From: Streptomyces caeruleatus
GTDB taxonomy: Bacteria > Actinomycetota > Actinomycetes > Streptomycetales > Streptomycetaceae
Reading direction: 5' to 3'
Length of the DNA: 64,000 nucleotides
NCBI RefSeq assembly: GCF_001514235.1
Contig: NZ_KQ948932.1
Location: forward strand, 143,187-207,186
The notes under the pieces are model-generated. The model saw only the letters and a program-made list of their open reading frames with translations. It was not told where the DNA came from and did no database searches. How positions within the stretch are numbered: position 1 is the first letter of the stretch; every line of letters begins with the position of its first letter. The translations under genes and the position numbers were made by a program. Below are positions 25,519 to 35,077 of the stretch, one piece after another.

Positions 25519-26568
25519 TTAGGCCTCCGCACCGCTCCGACGACGCTTCATCGCGAACATGACGCCGGCACCGGCGACAATGGCGATGCCGCCGATGGTG
25601 GCGATGGCCGGCATGTCGGAGCTGGAGCCGGTCTCCGCGAGGCTGCCGGTGACGGGCTGCTCGCTGACGCCGCCCTGCGGCTTCTCCTCCGCCCCGGTCG
25701 AGGGCTTCTCGGCGCCGGGCTCGGCCTCGCCCGGGTTCTCGTTCGACGAGCCGGCGGGCAGGACGTCGAAGAACCAGCCGTCGCCGAAGCCCTCGGCGAT
25801 GCAGTCCTCGCCGTTGATGTTGTCGACGTACGCACCGGTGCCGAAGTGGTAGGACTCACCGGCCGGGGCACCCTTGTGGATGTTCACCCGCAGGTCGATC
25901 TTGTTGAAGTCGCCGGGCTTCATCGTGTCGGTGCCCCAGAAGTAGGCACCGGCCAGGCCGTCCTCGCCCTCGATGCCCTCCCAGGCCTTCGTGCTGGGGT
26001 TGCGGAACTGAAGGTCGACGTACGGGCTGAGGGTCGGCTTCCAGGTCTCCCAGTACTTGGTGCTCTCGACCTCGGCGTAGAAGGCGACGTCCTTGAGCGT
26101 GACGTCGGAGGTGTTGGTGACCTTCAGGGAGAAGGAGTGCCAACCGCTGCCCGCCACGATCTTGCCGGGCAGGGCGCTGACCTCGGTCTCGAGCGCCTCC
26201 TCGGCGAAGTCCTCGTCGACCTCCTCGCAGTACGGAAGGGGCTCCTCCGCAGGGTTGCTCTCCTCGGGAGCCGGCGTGCTCTCCTCGGCGGCCGGGGTGG
26301 ACTCCTCGGCGGCAGGGGTGCTCTCCTCGGCCGCGGGGGTGGACTCCTCGGCGGCGGGAGTGCTCTCCTCGGCGGCCGGGGTGGACTCCTCGGCGGCGGG
26401 AGTGCTCTCCTCGGCGGCCGGGGTCGACTCCTCGGCGGCCGGCGTGCTCTCCGACGCAGTCGGCGTCGGCGTCTCGTCCGTGGCGAACGCGACCGGGGCC
26501 GACAGCAGCGCGATCGGCGCTATGACGGCCGTCGTGGCCGCGGCGGCCAGGGCACGGCGAAGCTTCAT
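25519..26568 (-). CDS. Sortase-anchored surface protein (LAETG) with ESTPAAE repeats
   Basis: 349 residues. A signal peptide (MKLRRALAAAATTAVIAPIA to AFATD, about 1-30) leads to about eight heptad copies of ESTPAAE (about 40-100). A folded domain of about 200 residues follows, containing VTNTSDVTLKDVAFYAEVES and the acidic YFWGTDTMKPGDFNKIDLRV segment. At the C-terminus are LAETG (about 310-314), a hydrophobic helix and RRRSGAEA. LAxTG is the motif of class E sortases, which in Streptomyces also anchor long chaplins, so the protein should be covalently attached to peptidoglycan on the outside. The acidic, proline-containing repeats form a spacer. Function unknown. Confidence 0.88.
   Translation of the reverse strand: MKLRRALAAAATTAVIAPIALLSAPVAFATDETPTPTASESTPAAEESTPAAEESTPAAEESTPAAEESTPAAEESTPAAEESTPAAEESTPAAEESTPAPEESNPAEEPLPYCEEVDEDFAEEALETEVSALPGKIVAGSGWHSFSLKVTNTSDVTLKDVAFYAEVESTKYWETWKPTLSPYVDLQFRNPSTKAWEGIEGEDGLAGAYFWGTDTMKPGDFNKIDLRVNIHKGAPAGESYHFGTGAYVDNINGEDCIAEGFGDGWFFDVLPAGSSNENPGEAEPGAEKPSTGAEEKPQGGVSEQPVTGSLAETGSSSDMPAIATIGGIAIVAGAGVMFAMKRRRSGAEA
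26266..26450 (-). repeat. Heptapeptide-coding repeat with alternating serine codons
   Basis: Inside the LAETG gene, successive 21-bp units encode ESTPAAE with serine written alternately AGC and TCC. The true DNA period is therefore 42 bp, as expected if the array grew by duplication of a two-unit block. Confidence 0.75.
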
Positions 26569-26588
26569 GAAGACCTCGAAAGTCCGGA

Positions 26589-26608
26589 GTGCCGCGATGT
26601 CGCGGCAC
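26589..26608. promoter_or_regulatory. Perfect dyad in the leader of the LAETG gene
   Basis: GTGCCGCGA-TG-TCGCGGCAC, 9-bp arms with a 2-bp spacer, ends 21 bp before the ATG on the minus strand. It could be an operator or a leader hairpin. Confidence 0.4.
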
Positions 26609-26818
26609 GCGTGTCAGGGAGGCCTCCCCGTGTGGGGCGCGGGTGTGGCCCTTGATTCGCAGGGTTTGATCAGTGACGGCTGTGAATGGTTGTGCCTTCA
26701 CTAACAGGTTTCTTATGTGGCCTGCATCACATCGCCCGGTCCCGGCGGCACCGAGCGATGTCCGAGGCCTGACGTACGCTCAGCTGCCCTGCAACAGACC
26801 GAGAGAGAGTGCACAGGC

Positions 26819-27994
26819 ATGGCCGACAGACCGTCAGAAGGGCCCAGACCCGGTTCGGACGAGGGCGAGGGAGCCGGCCCCTCCTCGTCGTCCATATCCG
26901 ACGACGAGTGGCAGAAGTTCGTTCAGGACGCCGAGCGCGAAGCCGCCTCCGCCCCGAAGGAACCCTCCGCCCGCGCCCGCATGGTCACCGAGCGGCTGCG
27001 GCAGCAGGAGGCGCGGGGAGAGCTGCCGCCCGGCTGGCGTACCGGACCCGCCTGGCAGGAGATGAACGGGCAGGCCGCCCGGCGCCGCCGGCGGTGGGCG
27101 ATCGTCGGCGTGCCGCTCGCCGTGGCCGTCGCCGTCGTGGCGATACGGCCCTCGCTGATACCGGGGGACCCGTTCGGCACCGCGGACTCGTCCCCGCAGG
27201 GCGTGGCCGCGTCGCCGCTCCCGGCCGAGACCGCCGCCCCGACGGCCGCGCCCGGAGCCGCCGATTCCGCCGTTCCCACCGTGGCCCGGCCGTTCGCCGG
27301 TTCGCCGGCCGAGCGCTGGGCCGACGGCGAGGCCGGCATATCGCTGCCGAAGGCCACCCCCGTCGGCACGCTGTCCAAGGGCCAGGTGGAGCAGGCGCTG
27401 CAACAGACCAGAAAGCTCCTGGTCGACGCCAACCTCGACCCGGCCACGCTCCGCGGCGAACGCCCGGAAACCGCCCTCGGCGTCATCGAGCCCCGCCAGA
27501 CGGAACTGCTGAACCTGCTGACCACCGCGCTGCGCAAGCCGGACAAGGACCACGACCCGCTGTGGATGTTCAGCCGCTTCGACCCCGACGAGGTCCGGCT
27601 CGCCGGTGACGTCGTCAAGACGCGGGGCCGCATGACGTTCAAGGCGGGTGAGGACGCCTCCGTCGCCGTGCACGCCGACTACACGTTCGTCTACCCCCTC
27701 GTCCGTGAGGGCTCGACCGAGGTGGCCCGCACCATCGTCCGCCGGGTCGTCGACATCGAGCTGTCCGACCCGGCCAGGTACCAGGTCACTCCCGGGAAGA
27801 TCGCCGTCCTGCGCTACGACCAGGAGATCGGCAACTCGGCCTGCGACGTGTACGACGGATATCTGCATCCGCAGTTCGACTCGTCGGCACCCACCGGCGC
27901 ACCCCCCTCCGGACCGACGACGGACCCGTACGACCGCAGCAAGGACATCGAAGCGGACCGCGCGGAGGGATGCGGCATCGTCTCCCGCACCTGA
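26819..27994 (+). CDS. Conserved actinobacterial membrane-anchored protein, function unknown
   Basis: 391 residues. A polar, acidic N-terminus with DDEWQKFVQDAEREAA and a positively charged stretch QAARRRRRW precede one membrane helix (WAIVGVPLAVAVAVVAI, about 87-103). A linker and an extracytoplasmic domain of about 230 residues follow (ERWADGEAGISLPKAT, GQVEQALQQTRKLLVDANL, then a beta-rich half with VHADYTFVYPLVREG). I do not recognise the family beyond its being a common Streptomyces membrane protein. ATG 26819 follows GAGAGAG. The gene ends inside a 13-bp tandem repeat and is followed by a strong terminator. Confidence 0.75.
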   Translation: MADRPSEGPRPGSDEGEGAGPSSSSISDDEWQKFVQDAEREAASAPKEPSARARMVTERLRQQEARGELPPGWRTGPAWQEMNGQAARRRRRWAIVGVPLAVAVAVVAIRPSLIPGDPFGTADSSPQGVAASPLPAETAAPTAAPGAADSAVPTVARPFAGSPAERWADGEAGISLPKATPVGTLSKGQVEQALQQTRKLLVDANLDPATLRGERPETALGVIEPRQTELLNLLTTALRKPDKDHDPLWMFSRFDPDEVRLAGDVVKTRGRMTFKAGEDASVAVHADYTFVYPLVREGSTEVARTIVRRVVDIELSDPARYQVTPGKIAVLRYDQEIGNSACDVYDGYLHPQFDSSAPTGAPPSGPTTDPYDRSKDIEADRAEGCGIVSRT

Positions 27995-28039
27995 CGCGTC
28001 CACCTGATACGTCCACCTGACGCGTCCACCTGACACGTC
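27988..28039. repeat. Four 13-bp tandem repeats overlapping a stop codon
   Basis: Consensus CACCTGAYRCGTC at 27988, 28001, 28014 and 28027. The first unit contains the last codon and TGA stop of the membrane protein gene. There are no spacers, so it is not a CRISPR. It looks like local slippage of the gene's terminal bases. Confidence 0.8.
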
Positions 28040-28076
28040 GCTCCACGGTCGGGCGACCGTCGGGAGACCGGCATGA

Positions 28077-28111
28077 GAAGGGCCCCGCGGGACGGAGCCG
28101 CGGGGCCCTTC
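28077..28111 (+). terminator. Terminator after the membrane protein gene
   Basis: GAAGGGCCCCGCGG (28077-28090) pairs perfectly with CCGCGGGGCCCTTC (28098-28111) and is followed by TTTCG. Confidence 0.85.
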
Positions 28112-28578
28112 TTTCGTCAGCACCGACGTCAGGGCAGCGTCGGTGCCTGCGGAGCGGCGCCGGGGGGTTGCGCCGCTGGTCAGGTCGGGGTGCGCCGGGT
28201 GGTCGAGGGAACCGAGGCGCTTCTCACGCATCGTGCTGGACGGACGGGGTCACCGCAACCGCTCGACCCTGTCTTGTACTCCGGCCCGGGCCTCGCACTT
28301 CCTGTCGCCCTCCCCGCCGGTCGGCCCCGGGCGTCCCCGGAGCCGACCTTCTCTTGAGTGACCGGGCTGCTGTCCCCTGCCGTCCGGTCACCTTCCTGGG
28401 GCGAGGTCCCACGGCGTACGACACGATCCGTACGCCTCATCGCCCCAGCGAGCCACGCGTGGTTCTTTCGGGCCCGCCCCTGGCTGGCACGGACACCGGT
28501 ACCAACGAAGGGGTCGGGGAGGCGTCACGCTCCGTCCGGGTGAGAGGGGATGCGTACGTCTGTCCCCGGAACGCGGTT
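28112..28578. other. Intergenic stretch with two more hairpins, no gene seen
   Basis: Right after the terminator are GCACCGACG/CGTCGGTGC (28120-28146) and AGCGGCGC/GCGCCGCT (28153-28177), both perfect. The remaining 400 bp up to the end of the chorismate mutase gene hold no frame with convincing codon use and no recognisable RNA. Confidence 0.5.
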
Positions 28579-28887
28579 TCAGATCCGGCCGCGGCACAGC
28601 TCCAGCAGCGTCATCGCCAGCGAGGTGCCCGGCTTGCCCAGCGCCTCGCTGTAGTGGTTGAGGATCTCCATCTCGCGGGAGAGGTTCACGCGCCGGCCGC
28701 CCGAGGTGATCCGCGCCTCCTGGATCACCGCCGAGACGGCCACGCGTTCCTGGATCAGGCCGATGATCCGGTCGTCGAGTGCGTCGATGCGTTCCCGGGC
28801 ACCGGTGATCACGCCGGCTGCCTCGGGGGTGTGCGCGCCGGTCTTCTCCGCTGCGGAAGCGGTCTTCTCTGCTGCGGTGGCGGTCAT
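28579..28887 (-). CDS. Chorismate mutase (AroQ type)
   Basis: 102 residues. After an Ala/Thr/Glu-rich N-terminus of about 27, the AroQ helical fold begins with GARERIDALDDRIIGLIQERVAVS. It continues with the active-site segment ARITSGGRRVNLSREMEILN and ends in TLLELCRGRI. It converts chorismate to prephenate, the branch point to phenylalanine and tyrosine, in the cytoplasm as a dimer. ATG 28887 has GAGGAG 8 nt upstream. A leader peptide and terminator upstream (28973-29135) indicate attenuation by Phe/Tyr supply. The 85 bp between attenuator and gene contain short GATGGGG-type repeats on the plus strand. Confidence 0.9.
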   Translation of the reverse strand: MTATAAEKTASAAEKTGAHTPEAAGVITGARERIDALDDRIIGLIQERVAVSAVIQEARITSGGRRVNLSREMEILNHYSEALGKPGTSLAMTLLELCRGRI

Positions 28888-28972
28888 CTGGGGGCTCCTC
28901 GCTGGATGGGGCTGATGGGGGTGATGGGGGTGGATGGATGCGGGGCCCCGGAGCGGCAGGATCCGGAAAACG

Positions 28973-29009
28973 CCAGGCGCCCCGGACCTTGTCGGCCCGG
29001 GGCGCCTGG
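28973..29009 (-). terminator. Attenuator terminator upstream of chorismate mutase
   Basis: A perfect 13-bp stem (28973-28985 with 28997-29009) with an 11-nt loop. On the minus strand it is followed by CGTTTTCC, a U tract. It lies between the leader peptide stop (29029) and the chorismate mutase start (28887), which is the layout of a transcription attenuator. Confidence 0.85.
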
Positions 29010-29028
29010 GAAGTCGCTTGTCAGTTGC

Positions 29029-29100
29029 TCAAGCAGCACGACCATGGCAGCCGGTGGGCCGGTTGCCATAGGTAAAGAGGAAGGTCTGGTGCGTGAGCAT
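29029..29100 (-). CDS. Phe/Tyr-containing leader peptide of the chorismate mutase attenuator
   Basis: 23 codons, MLTHQTFLFTYGNRPTGCHG plus RAA and TGA. The cluster TFLFTY places two Phe codons and one Tyr codon (TTC, TTT, TAT) together; TTT and TAT are rare in Streptomyces. Just after them the transcript can form a hairpin of about 12 bp (29042-29072, one bulge, one mismatch), which a ribosome stalled at Phe/Tyr codons would disturb. The promoter places transcription start at the A of the ATG, so the leader mRNA should be translated without a ribosome binding site. The amino-acid content fits the pathway of the downstream gene. Not experimentally proven here. Confidence 0.75.
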   Translation of the reverse strand: MLTHQTFLFTYGNRPTGCHGRAA

Positions 29101-29106
29101 GGCGTC

Positions 29107-29135
29107 AGTATGCCGTGCCGTCGACGGGTGTCCAA
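29107..29135 (-). promoter_or_regulatory. Promoter of the chorismate mutase leader (leaderless)
   Basis: Read on the minus strand: TTGGAC (29135-29130), a 17-bp spacer, CATACT (29112-29107), then 6 nt to ATG 29100. Spacing and hexamers fit a vegetative sigma promoter whose start point coincides with the start codon. Confidence 0.65.
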
Positions 29136-29236
29136 GAGGGTTCGCATCGTGAGACGGGCTTCGGCCCGGGAGGGCCTCCGGCGAGCCCGGTAGACTCGGC
29201 CCTACACACACCTCGCTCACCGCCGGAAGGCAACCC

Positions 29237-30814
<1,578 letters not shown>

Positions 30815-30817
30815 GGC

Positions 30818-31291
30818 TCAGCTGCGCTTGATCGTGCGCACCGGCTCGCCGGGCTTCCAGACCTGGAGAACCAGGTACTTGTCGTCCTCGACGTAGGTCC
30901 GCACGACCTCCGTCAGCTCGGCGCGGAAGAGGTGGAACGGCTCCGGCGGTTCCACCTCTTCGCCGTACGCGGCCTTCTGCGCCGGGTCCTCGACCTCGAT
31001 CGCCCGCCCGGAGACCCGTACGTCACCACCGCCCATGGACTGCCCGTCCCCGGGGTTCGCCTGGAGCGCGAAGCGCGGGTCGCGGCGCAGGTCGAGGGCC
31101 TTGAGTGAGTCCGGCATCATGCCGAGCCACAGCTCGCCGTTCAGAAAGCGCACCTCCAGGCCGGTGGTGCGGGGTGAGCCGTCCTTGCGGAGGGTGGCGA
31201 GGACGTGGTGGGTGAAGGCGCCGAAGCGTTCCTCGGCGGTGCGGGCGAGATCGGGTTCGGCCTCGGTGAAGGTGGCCCAGTTCGCTGTCAT
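30818..31291 (-). CDS. Pyridoxamine 5'-phosphate oxidase-family flavin/F420-binding protein
   Basis: 157 residues with the split-barrel fold: GAFTHHVLATLRKDGSPRTTGLEV (first strands), GELWLGMMPDSLKALDLRRD and a C-terminal PFHLFRAELTEVVRTYVEDDKYLVLQVW. Actinobacteria have many such small FMN- or F420-dependent proteins; the substrate cannot be told. It ends 4 bp from the guaA stop on the opposite strand, so the two genes converge without a separate terminator. Confidence 0.8.
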   Translation of the reverse strand: MTANWATFTEAEPDLARTAEERFGAFTHHVLATLRKDGSPRTTGLEVRFLNGELWLGMMPDSLKALDLRRDPRFALQANPGDGQSMGGGDVRVSGRAIEVEDPAQKAAYGEEVEPPEPFHLFRAELTEVVRTYVEDDKYLVLQVWKPGEPVRTIKRS

Positions 31292-31454
31292 ACGGTGAGT
31301 GTCGCGTCGATATCCGACATCCGCTGTCTGGATTCCCGGGTGGGGAGGGCCGATCCCGGGGCCATGGGGGCGGGATCTTTACAGAACATCTCTGTTCTCC
31401 TGCGCTGACCGCCGGTAACTTCCGCCCCGTAAGCAACCCAGTGCGGGAGGACAC

Positions 31455-32261
31455 ATGCACGGGACGCCCCTCGGGCCCACTCCGCCCTCGCCGCTGCCGA
31501 CCGAACGGCTGCAGTTCGCGATGCCGCCCATGCACGAGGCGGTCGAGGACGAGCGCCGGCACCGCAAGGAACGGCTCGCGGGCGCGCTGCGGATCTTCGG
31601 GCGGCGCGGCTTCGAGGACGGGGTCTCCGGGCACATCACCGCGCGCGATCCCGAGTTCAGCGACTGCTTCTGGGTGAACCCGTTCGGGATGCCGTTCAAG
31701 CACGTCACCGTCAGCGATCTGGTCCTGGTCAACTCCGAGGGCCAGGTGATCGAGGGGCGGTACCACGTCAACCAGGCGGCCTTCACGGTCCACTCCCAGG
31801 TCCACGCCGCCCGCCCGGACGTCGTCGCCGTCGCCCACTGCCACTCCGTGCACGGACGGGCGCTCGCGGCGCTGGGGGAGCTGCTGGACCCGATCACCCA
31901 GGAGAGCTGCGCCTTCTACGAGGACCACGCCCTCTACGACGCCTACTCGGGCGTGGCCGTCGACGCCCTGGAGGGCCGCCGGATCGCCACCGCGCTCGGC
32001 TCCCGCAAGGCCCTTGTCCTGCGCAACCACGGCCTGCTGACCGTCGGCGACTCCGTGGACGCGGCGGCCTGGTGGTTCCTGTCGATGGAACGCTCCAGCC
32101 AGGTCCAGCTGACGGCCCGGGCGGCGGGGCGTCCCGTACTCATCGAACACCGGCAGGCCGTGGCCACGCGGGAGCAGCTGGGCGGGGATCTGGTGGCGTG
32201 GATCAACTATCAGCCGTTGTGGCAGGACGTGAGCCGGAGCGAGCCGGATCTGTTGAGCTGA
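31455..32261 (+). CDS. Class II aldolase/adducin family protein
   Basis: 268 residues. Zinc and substrate motifs: GFEDGVSGHITARDPEF near the N-terminus, VAVAHCHSVHGRALAALG with the zinc-binding histidine pair, and LRNHGLLTVG. Relatives include L-fuculose phosphate aldolase, ribulose-5-phosphate 4-epimerase and decarboxylases, so the exact sugar or acid substrate is open. GGAGGA lies 5 nt before ATG 31455. A stand-alone gene. Confidence 0.83.
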   Translation: MHGTPLGPTPPSPLPTERLQFAMPPMHEAVEDERRHRKERLAGALRIFGRRGFEDGVSGHITARDPEFSDCFWVNPFGMPFKHVTVSDLVLVNSEGQVIEGRYHVNQAAFTVHSQVHAARPDVVAVAHCHSVHGRALAALGELLDPITQESCAFYEDHALYDAYSGVAVDALEGRRIATALGSRKALVLRNHGLLTVGDSVDAAAWWFLSMERSSQVQLTARAAGRPVLIEHRQAVATREQLGGDLVAWINYQPLWQDVSRSEPDLLS

Positions 32262-32270
32262 CGGCGGGAG

Positions 32271-32346
32271 GGCCGGGGTCCGTAGCCCCGGCCGAGGTCC
32301 GTAAGCCCGGCCGAGGGCGGGTAGCCCGGCCGAGGTCAGAAGCCCC
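32271..32346. repeat. Four 19-bp tandem repeats overlapping a stop codon
   Basis: Units of the form GGCCGAGGTCCGTAAGCCC begin at 32271, 32290, 32309 and 32328. The fourth covers the last codons and stop (32336-32338) of the DUF4429 gene on the minus strand. The array fills the gap between two convergent genes. Confidence 0.8.
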
Positions 32347-33226
32347 GCAGGACCACCGCCTTCGTCTTCGCGAACTCCTCGTCCGTGAGCACGCCGTCCC
32401 GGTGCAGCTCCCCCAACTCCCTCAGTCTGCGCAGGAGTACGTCGTGGTGGTCGGCGGCCGGGGGTGGCGGGACGGACGCCGTCAGCGGGGCGCGGTCGGG
32501 GGAGTCGATGACGGGGCGGGTGGACGGGTGCGGCAGGCGGGCGATGACCGCGGTGGCCACCAGGGCGGTGAGCAGGTCGCGGCGGACGCTTCCCCACAGG
32601 TCCAGGGCGTACGGGTCCTTCTCCGGCGGCAGTTTGGAGAACACCGTCTCCCGGGTCACGAACCGCAGGAAGCCGTCCTCGTGACCGGAGTTCGGCAGCC
32701 ACTCGACCTGGACGAGATCGCCCATGCCGATGATGCGCGGGCCCGTCGCCCGTTTGACCCGCTCGGAGGTGTCGGACCAGTCGATCCGCACCTGGCTGCC
32801 GTCGAAGGAGACCGTGCCGTCGGAGGAACGGACGGAGACCGGGACCGGTGGGCCGGGGAGGAGATACGTCTTGGTCGGCTCCTTGGGGATCTGGTCCAGG
32901 AGCAGCGCGTGGCGGATCTCCTCGGCGACGTACTCGGCGACCCCGGCCCGGTCGGCGTCCACCGTCAGCCGGTACGGATCCGCCGTGTCGGGCAGCCGGC
33001 CGCCGGTCGCCTGGAGCAGCGGGTCGGCGCCCTCACGCAGCCGCATCCGCAGCCGTCCCCGTTTGCGTTCGGGCTCGAAGACGATGCTCGCGACCGCTTC
33101 CAGGGGTACGGCGATCTCTCCGTAGGTCTGCCGGAACAGCGGCACGGAGCGGTGGAGTCCCGGCGTGATCCGGACCGTTGTGCCGTCGAAGGCCCAGGTC
33201 CCGTCGCGCTGGATGATCTCGGCCAT
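32336..33226 (-). CDS. DUF4429 domain protein with C-terminal SHOCT motif
   Basis: 296 residues. Two related beta-rich halves: the first begins MAEIIQRDGTWAFDGTTVRI, the second SDGTVSFDGSQVRIDWSD. Both contain the FDG(T/S)xVRI signature of DUF4429. A proline-rich linker leads to a short helical SHOCT-like end (LLRRLRELGELHRDGVLTDE, EFAKTKAVVL). SHOCT domains are small C-terminal oligomerisation motifs. No signal peptide or membrane helix. Function unknown; such proteins are common in Streptomyces. Confidence 0.8.
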   Translation of the reverse strand: MAEIIQRDGTWAFDGTTVRITPGLHRSVPLFRQTYGEIAVPLEAVASIVFEPERKRGRLRMRLREGADPLLQATGGRLPDTADPYRLTVDADRAGVAEYVAEEIRHALLLDQIPKEPTKTYLLPGPPVPVSVRSSDGTVSFDGSQVRIDWSDTSERVKRATGPRIIGMGDLVQVEWLPNSGHEDGFLRFVTRETVFSKLPPEKDPYALDLWGSVRRDLLTALVATAVIARLPHPSTRPVIDSPDRAPLTASVPPPPAADHHDVLLRRLRELGELHRDGVLTDEEFAKTKAVVLRGF

Positions 33227-33505
33227 GGGGAAATTCTCGCAGCCGGGTCAACATCGGGGGCCCGCCCATCACCCGCGCCGAACCGGCCTGCGGGGCGGGT
33301 CGTGCCTGGACTACGGCACAATTCGCTGTCGCCGCACGTGAGTTGGCGGCGATGGTGGTCGGTGGTGCGGCCGGGGCCGGAATCGGCGGTGGCCGGTATC
33401 TGAGATCGGGCTGCCGATCGTGGGGCTGTGGGGCTATAAGGCCATGAGGTCGTAGGCCATGGGGCACTGGGGCATGAGGGTTTTTCGGGAAGGCGGGCGT
33501 CGGGC

Positions 33506-34786
33506 GTGGCGGTGCAGGAGGCTGGACGGGGCAGCGCGGCGGTGGGCGCGCACGGAGGTGGCTGCGCCTGTGGGGACTGTCCGCACGGGGCGCGGGCGGG
33601 GCATCGGCGCGCGGTCGCCGAATTCCTGCTGAAACGGGACGAATTCGCGGCCGGTCAAGGACTCCCCGCCGCGGTGGCCCACTCGGCCTCGGCCTCCCGG
33701 CAGTGGGTCTCCGAGGAACTGACCCAGTCGGCGGAACTCGTCGCCGAGCGGGGGCGCGCCGAGGGGGAGGCGTGGCTGGCGCGGCTGTGGTCACGCACGA
33801 CGGGGGCCGTCTGGGGTCTCGTCGTCGCGCTGCTGCTGGTGCAGGCATTCACGGCCATCGGCACGGGGTGGACGTCGGCGCGTACGGCCGGGCTGCTGGC
33901 GGCGCTGGTGACGGCCGGGGCCCTCACGGCCGCCTCGTGGTTCCACCGGGCGCGCGGCGGGGCGCTGGCTCCGATCATCGGTGAGGACAACCGGCTGTCC
34001 ACGTCGCGTGCGGTGGCCGCGGCCTGGGTGCTGTTCGTCGCCTACGCCGTGCTGGTGCTGGTCGGTCAGCTCGCGGCGGCGTCCGGGCACCGTGAGCGCG
34101 ACGCGTTGATCGCCGGTCTTGAACTCGGGCGGGGTGCCGGTGTGGTGACCGTGCTCGCCGTGGTCTGTGCCATCGCGGTGCTGGTGCGGCGGGTCGTCGG
34201 GGTGCGGGTGCTAGGGCAACGCCTCCAGAAGGTACGGGCCCATCGGCCTCGGGCGGCGGACCTGCTGACGGACGACGCGGGACGGGGCACCTTCGCCGAC
34301 ATCCAGTACGTCGTGATCAGCGGGGTGGCACTGCTGTTCGCGGCGGTGCGGTTGGCTCGGCGGCCGGATCAGCTGCCCGATCTGCCGTGGGGACTGGCGG
34401 TGGTGGTGCTGGTCTCCGCGGCGACGTATCTGGCCGGGAAGTACGCCGAGGGAGGTCGGCCGGTGATCCTTTCGGTGGTACGGGCGAGGGAGGCCGGTGA
34501 CCTGGACGCGCCCATCCGTACGGGTGACGACATCGAGATCCGGGGGGCCGGGTTCGTCCCGCCCGGGGCGCAGGGGGCGGACCGGTTGTCGCGGATGGTG
34601 GTGCGGATCGGGACCGTGCATGTGCGGGTGCCGCTGGTGCCGGTGAACGGGGGGTTCAGCAATCCGACGGACGCGGTGCTCATGGTGCCGGTGCCGGCGG
34701 ATGTGGAGCCGGGGCGGGTGGAGGTGCAGGTGGTCAGTGCGGTGGGGGTGGAGACCAACCGGTACGTGATTGATGTGACCGAGTGA
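33506..34786 (+). CDS. Six-helix membrane protein with C-terminal IPT/TIG-like domain
   Basis: 426 residues from GTG 33506. A short cysteine-containing N-terminus (CACGDCPHG) and a soluble helix (QWVSEELTQSAELVAERGRA) lead into six hydrophobic segments, including WGLVVALLLVQAFTAIG, AVAAAWVLFVAYAVLVLVGQ and LPWGLAVVVLVSAATYLAGK. The last 100 residues (DIEIRGAGFVPPG, VRIGTVHVRVPLVPV, PGRVEVQVVSAVGVETN) have the G-G-F and alternating-strand pattern of IPT/TIG immunoglobulin-like domains. Topology and role are unknown. The ribosome binding site is weak, so the start is uncertain. Confidence 0.65.
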   Translation: MAVQEAGRGSAAVGAHGGGCACGDCPHGARAGHRRAVAEFLLKRDEFAAGQGLPAAVAHSASASRQWVSEELTQSAELVAERGRAEGEAWLARLWSRTTGAVWGLVVALLLVQAFTAIGTGWTSARTAGLLAALVTAGALTAASWFHRARGGALAPIIGEDNRLSTSRAVAAAWVLFVAYAVLVLVGQLAAASGHRERDALIAGLELGRGAGVVTVLAVVCAIAVLVRRVVGVRVLGQRLQKVRAHRPRAADLLTDDAGRGTFADIQYVVISGVALLFAAVRLARRPDQLPDLPWGLAVVVLVSAATYLAGKYAEGGRPVILSVVRAREAGDLDAPIRTGDDIEIRGAGFVPPGAQGADRLSRMVVRIGTVHVRVPLVPVNGGFSNPTDAVLMVPVPADVEPGRVEVQVVSAVGVETNRYVIDVTE

Positions 34787-34870
34787 CGGGTGCCTCCGGT
34801 GGTTGGGCGGGCGATGCCTGCGGCGGCCCGCTGGTGTTCGGCGGGGGTTCGCGTAGCGCCTGAGCGGGCG
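34787..34870. repeat. Degenerate dispersed intergenic repeat, copy 1
   Basis: TGCCTCCGGTGGTTGGGCGG, then ATGCCTGCGGCGGCC and GGTTCGCGTAGCGCC. The same ordered blocks recur at 42450-42560. Nothing else is seen in 34871-35077 apart from G-rich runs. Confidence 0.6.
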
Positions 34871-35077
34871 TTGTGGTCGGGGCCGTGCCGCCGTGGGCGA
34901 CTGCGGGTGGGTGGGGTGGGTGGGGCTTCTCGCCGGGCGGCTGTTGGCGCCGTGGGGTTTCGCTCGGGCGGGGGTGGTCGGAGAATACGGGGCTGTGACA
35001 GGTGAGCGGCGCGGGCGCTGCGTACGTATCGTCTGTTGAGGGGTCACGGCACGGCGGGCGAGAGGCGGCTACGGGCG

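Noticed and set aside
28168..29193. Plus-strand frame of 341 codons
   Set aside because: It covers the chorismate mutase gene and its attenuator on the opposite strand and shows no protein-like composition.
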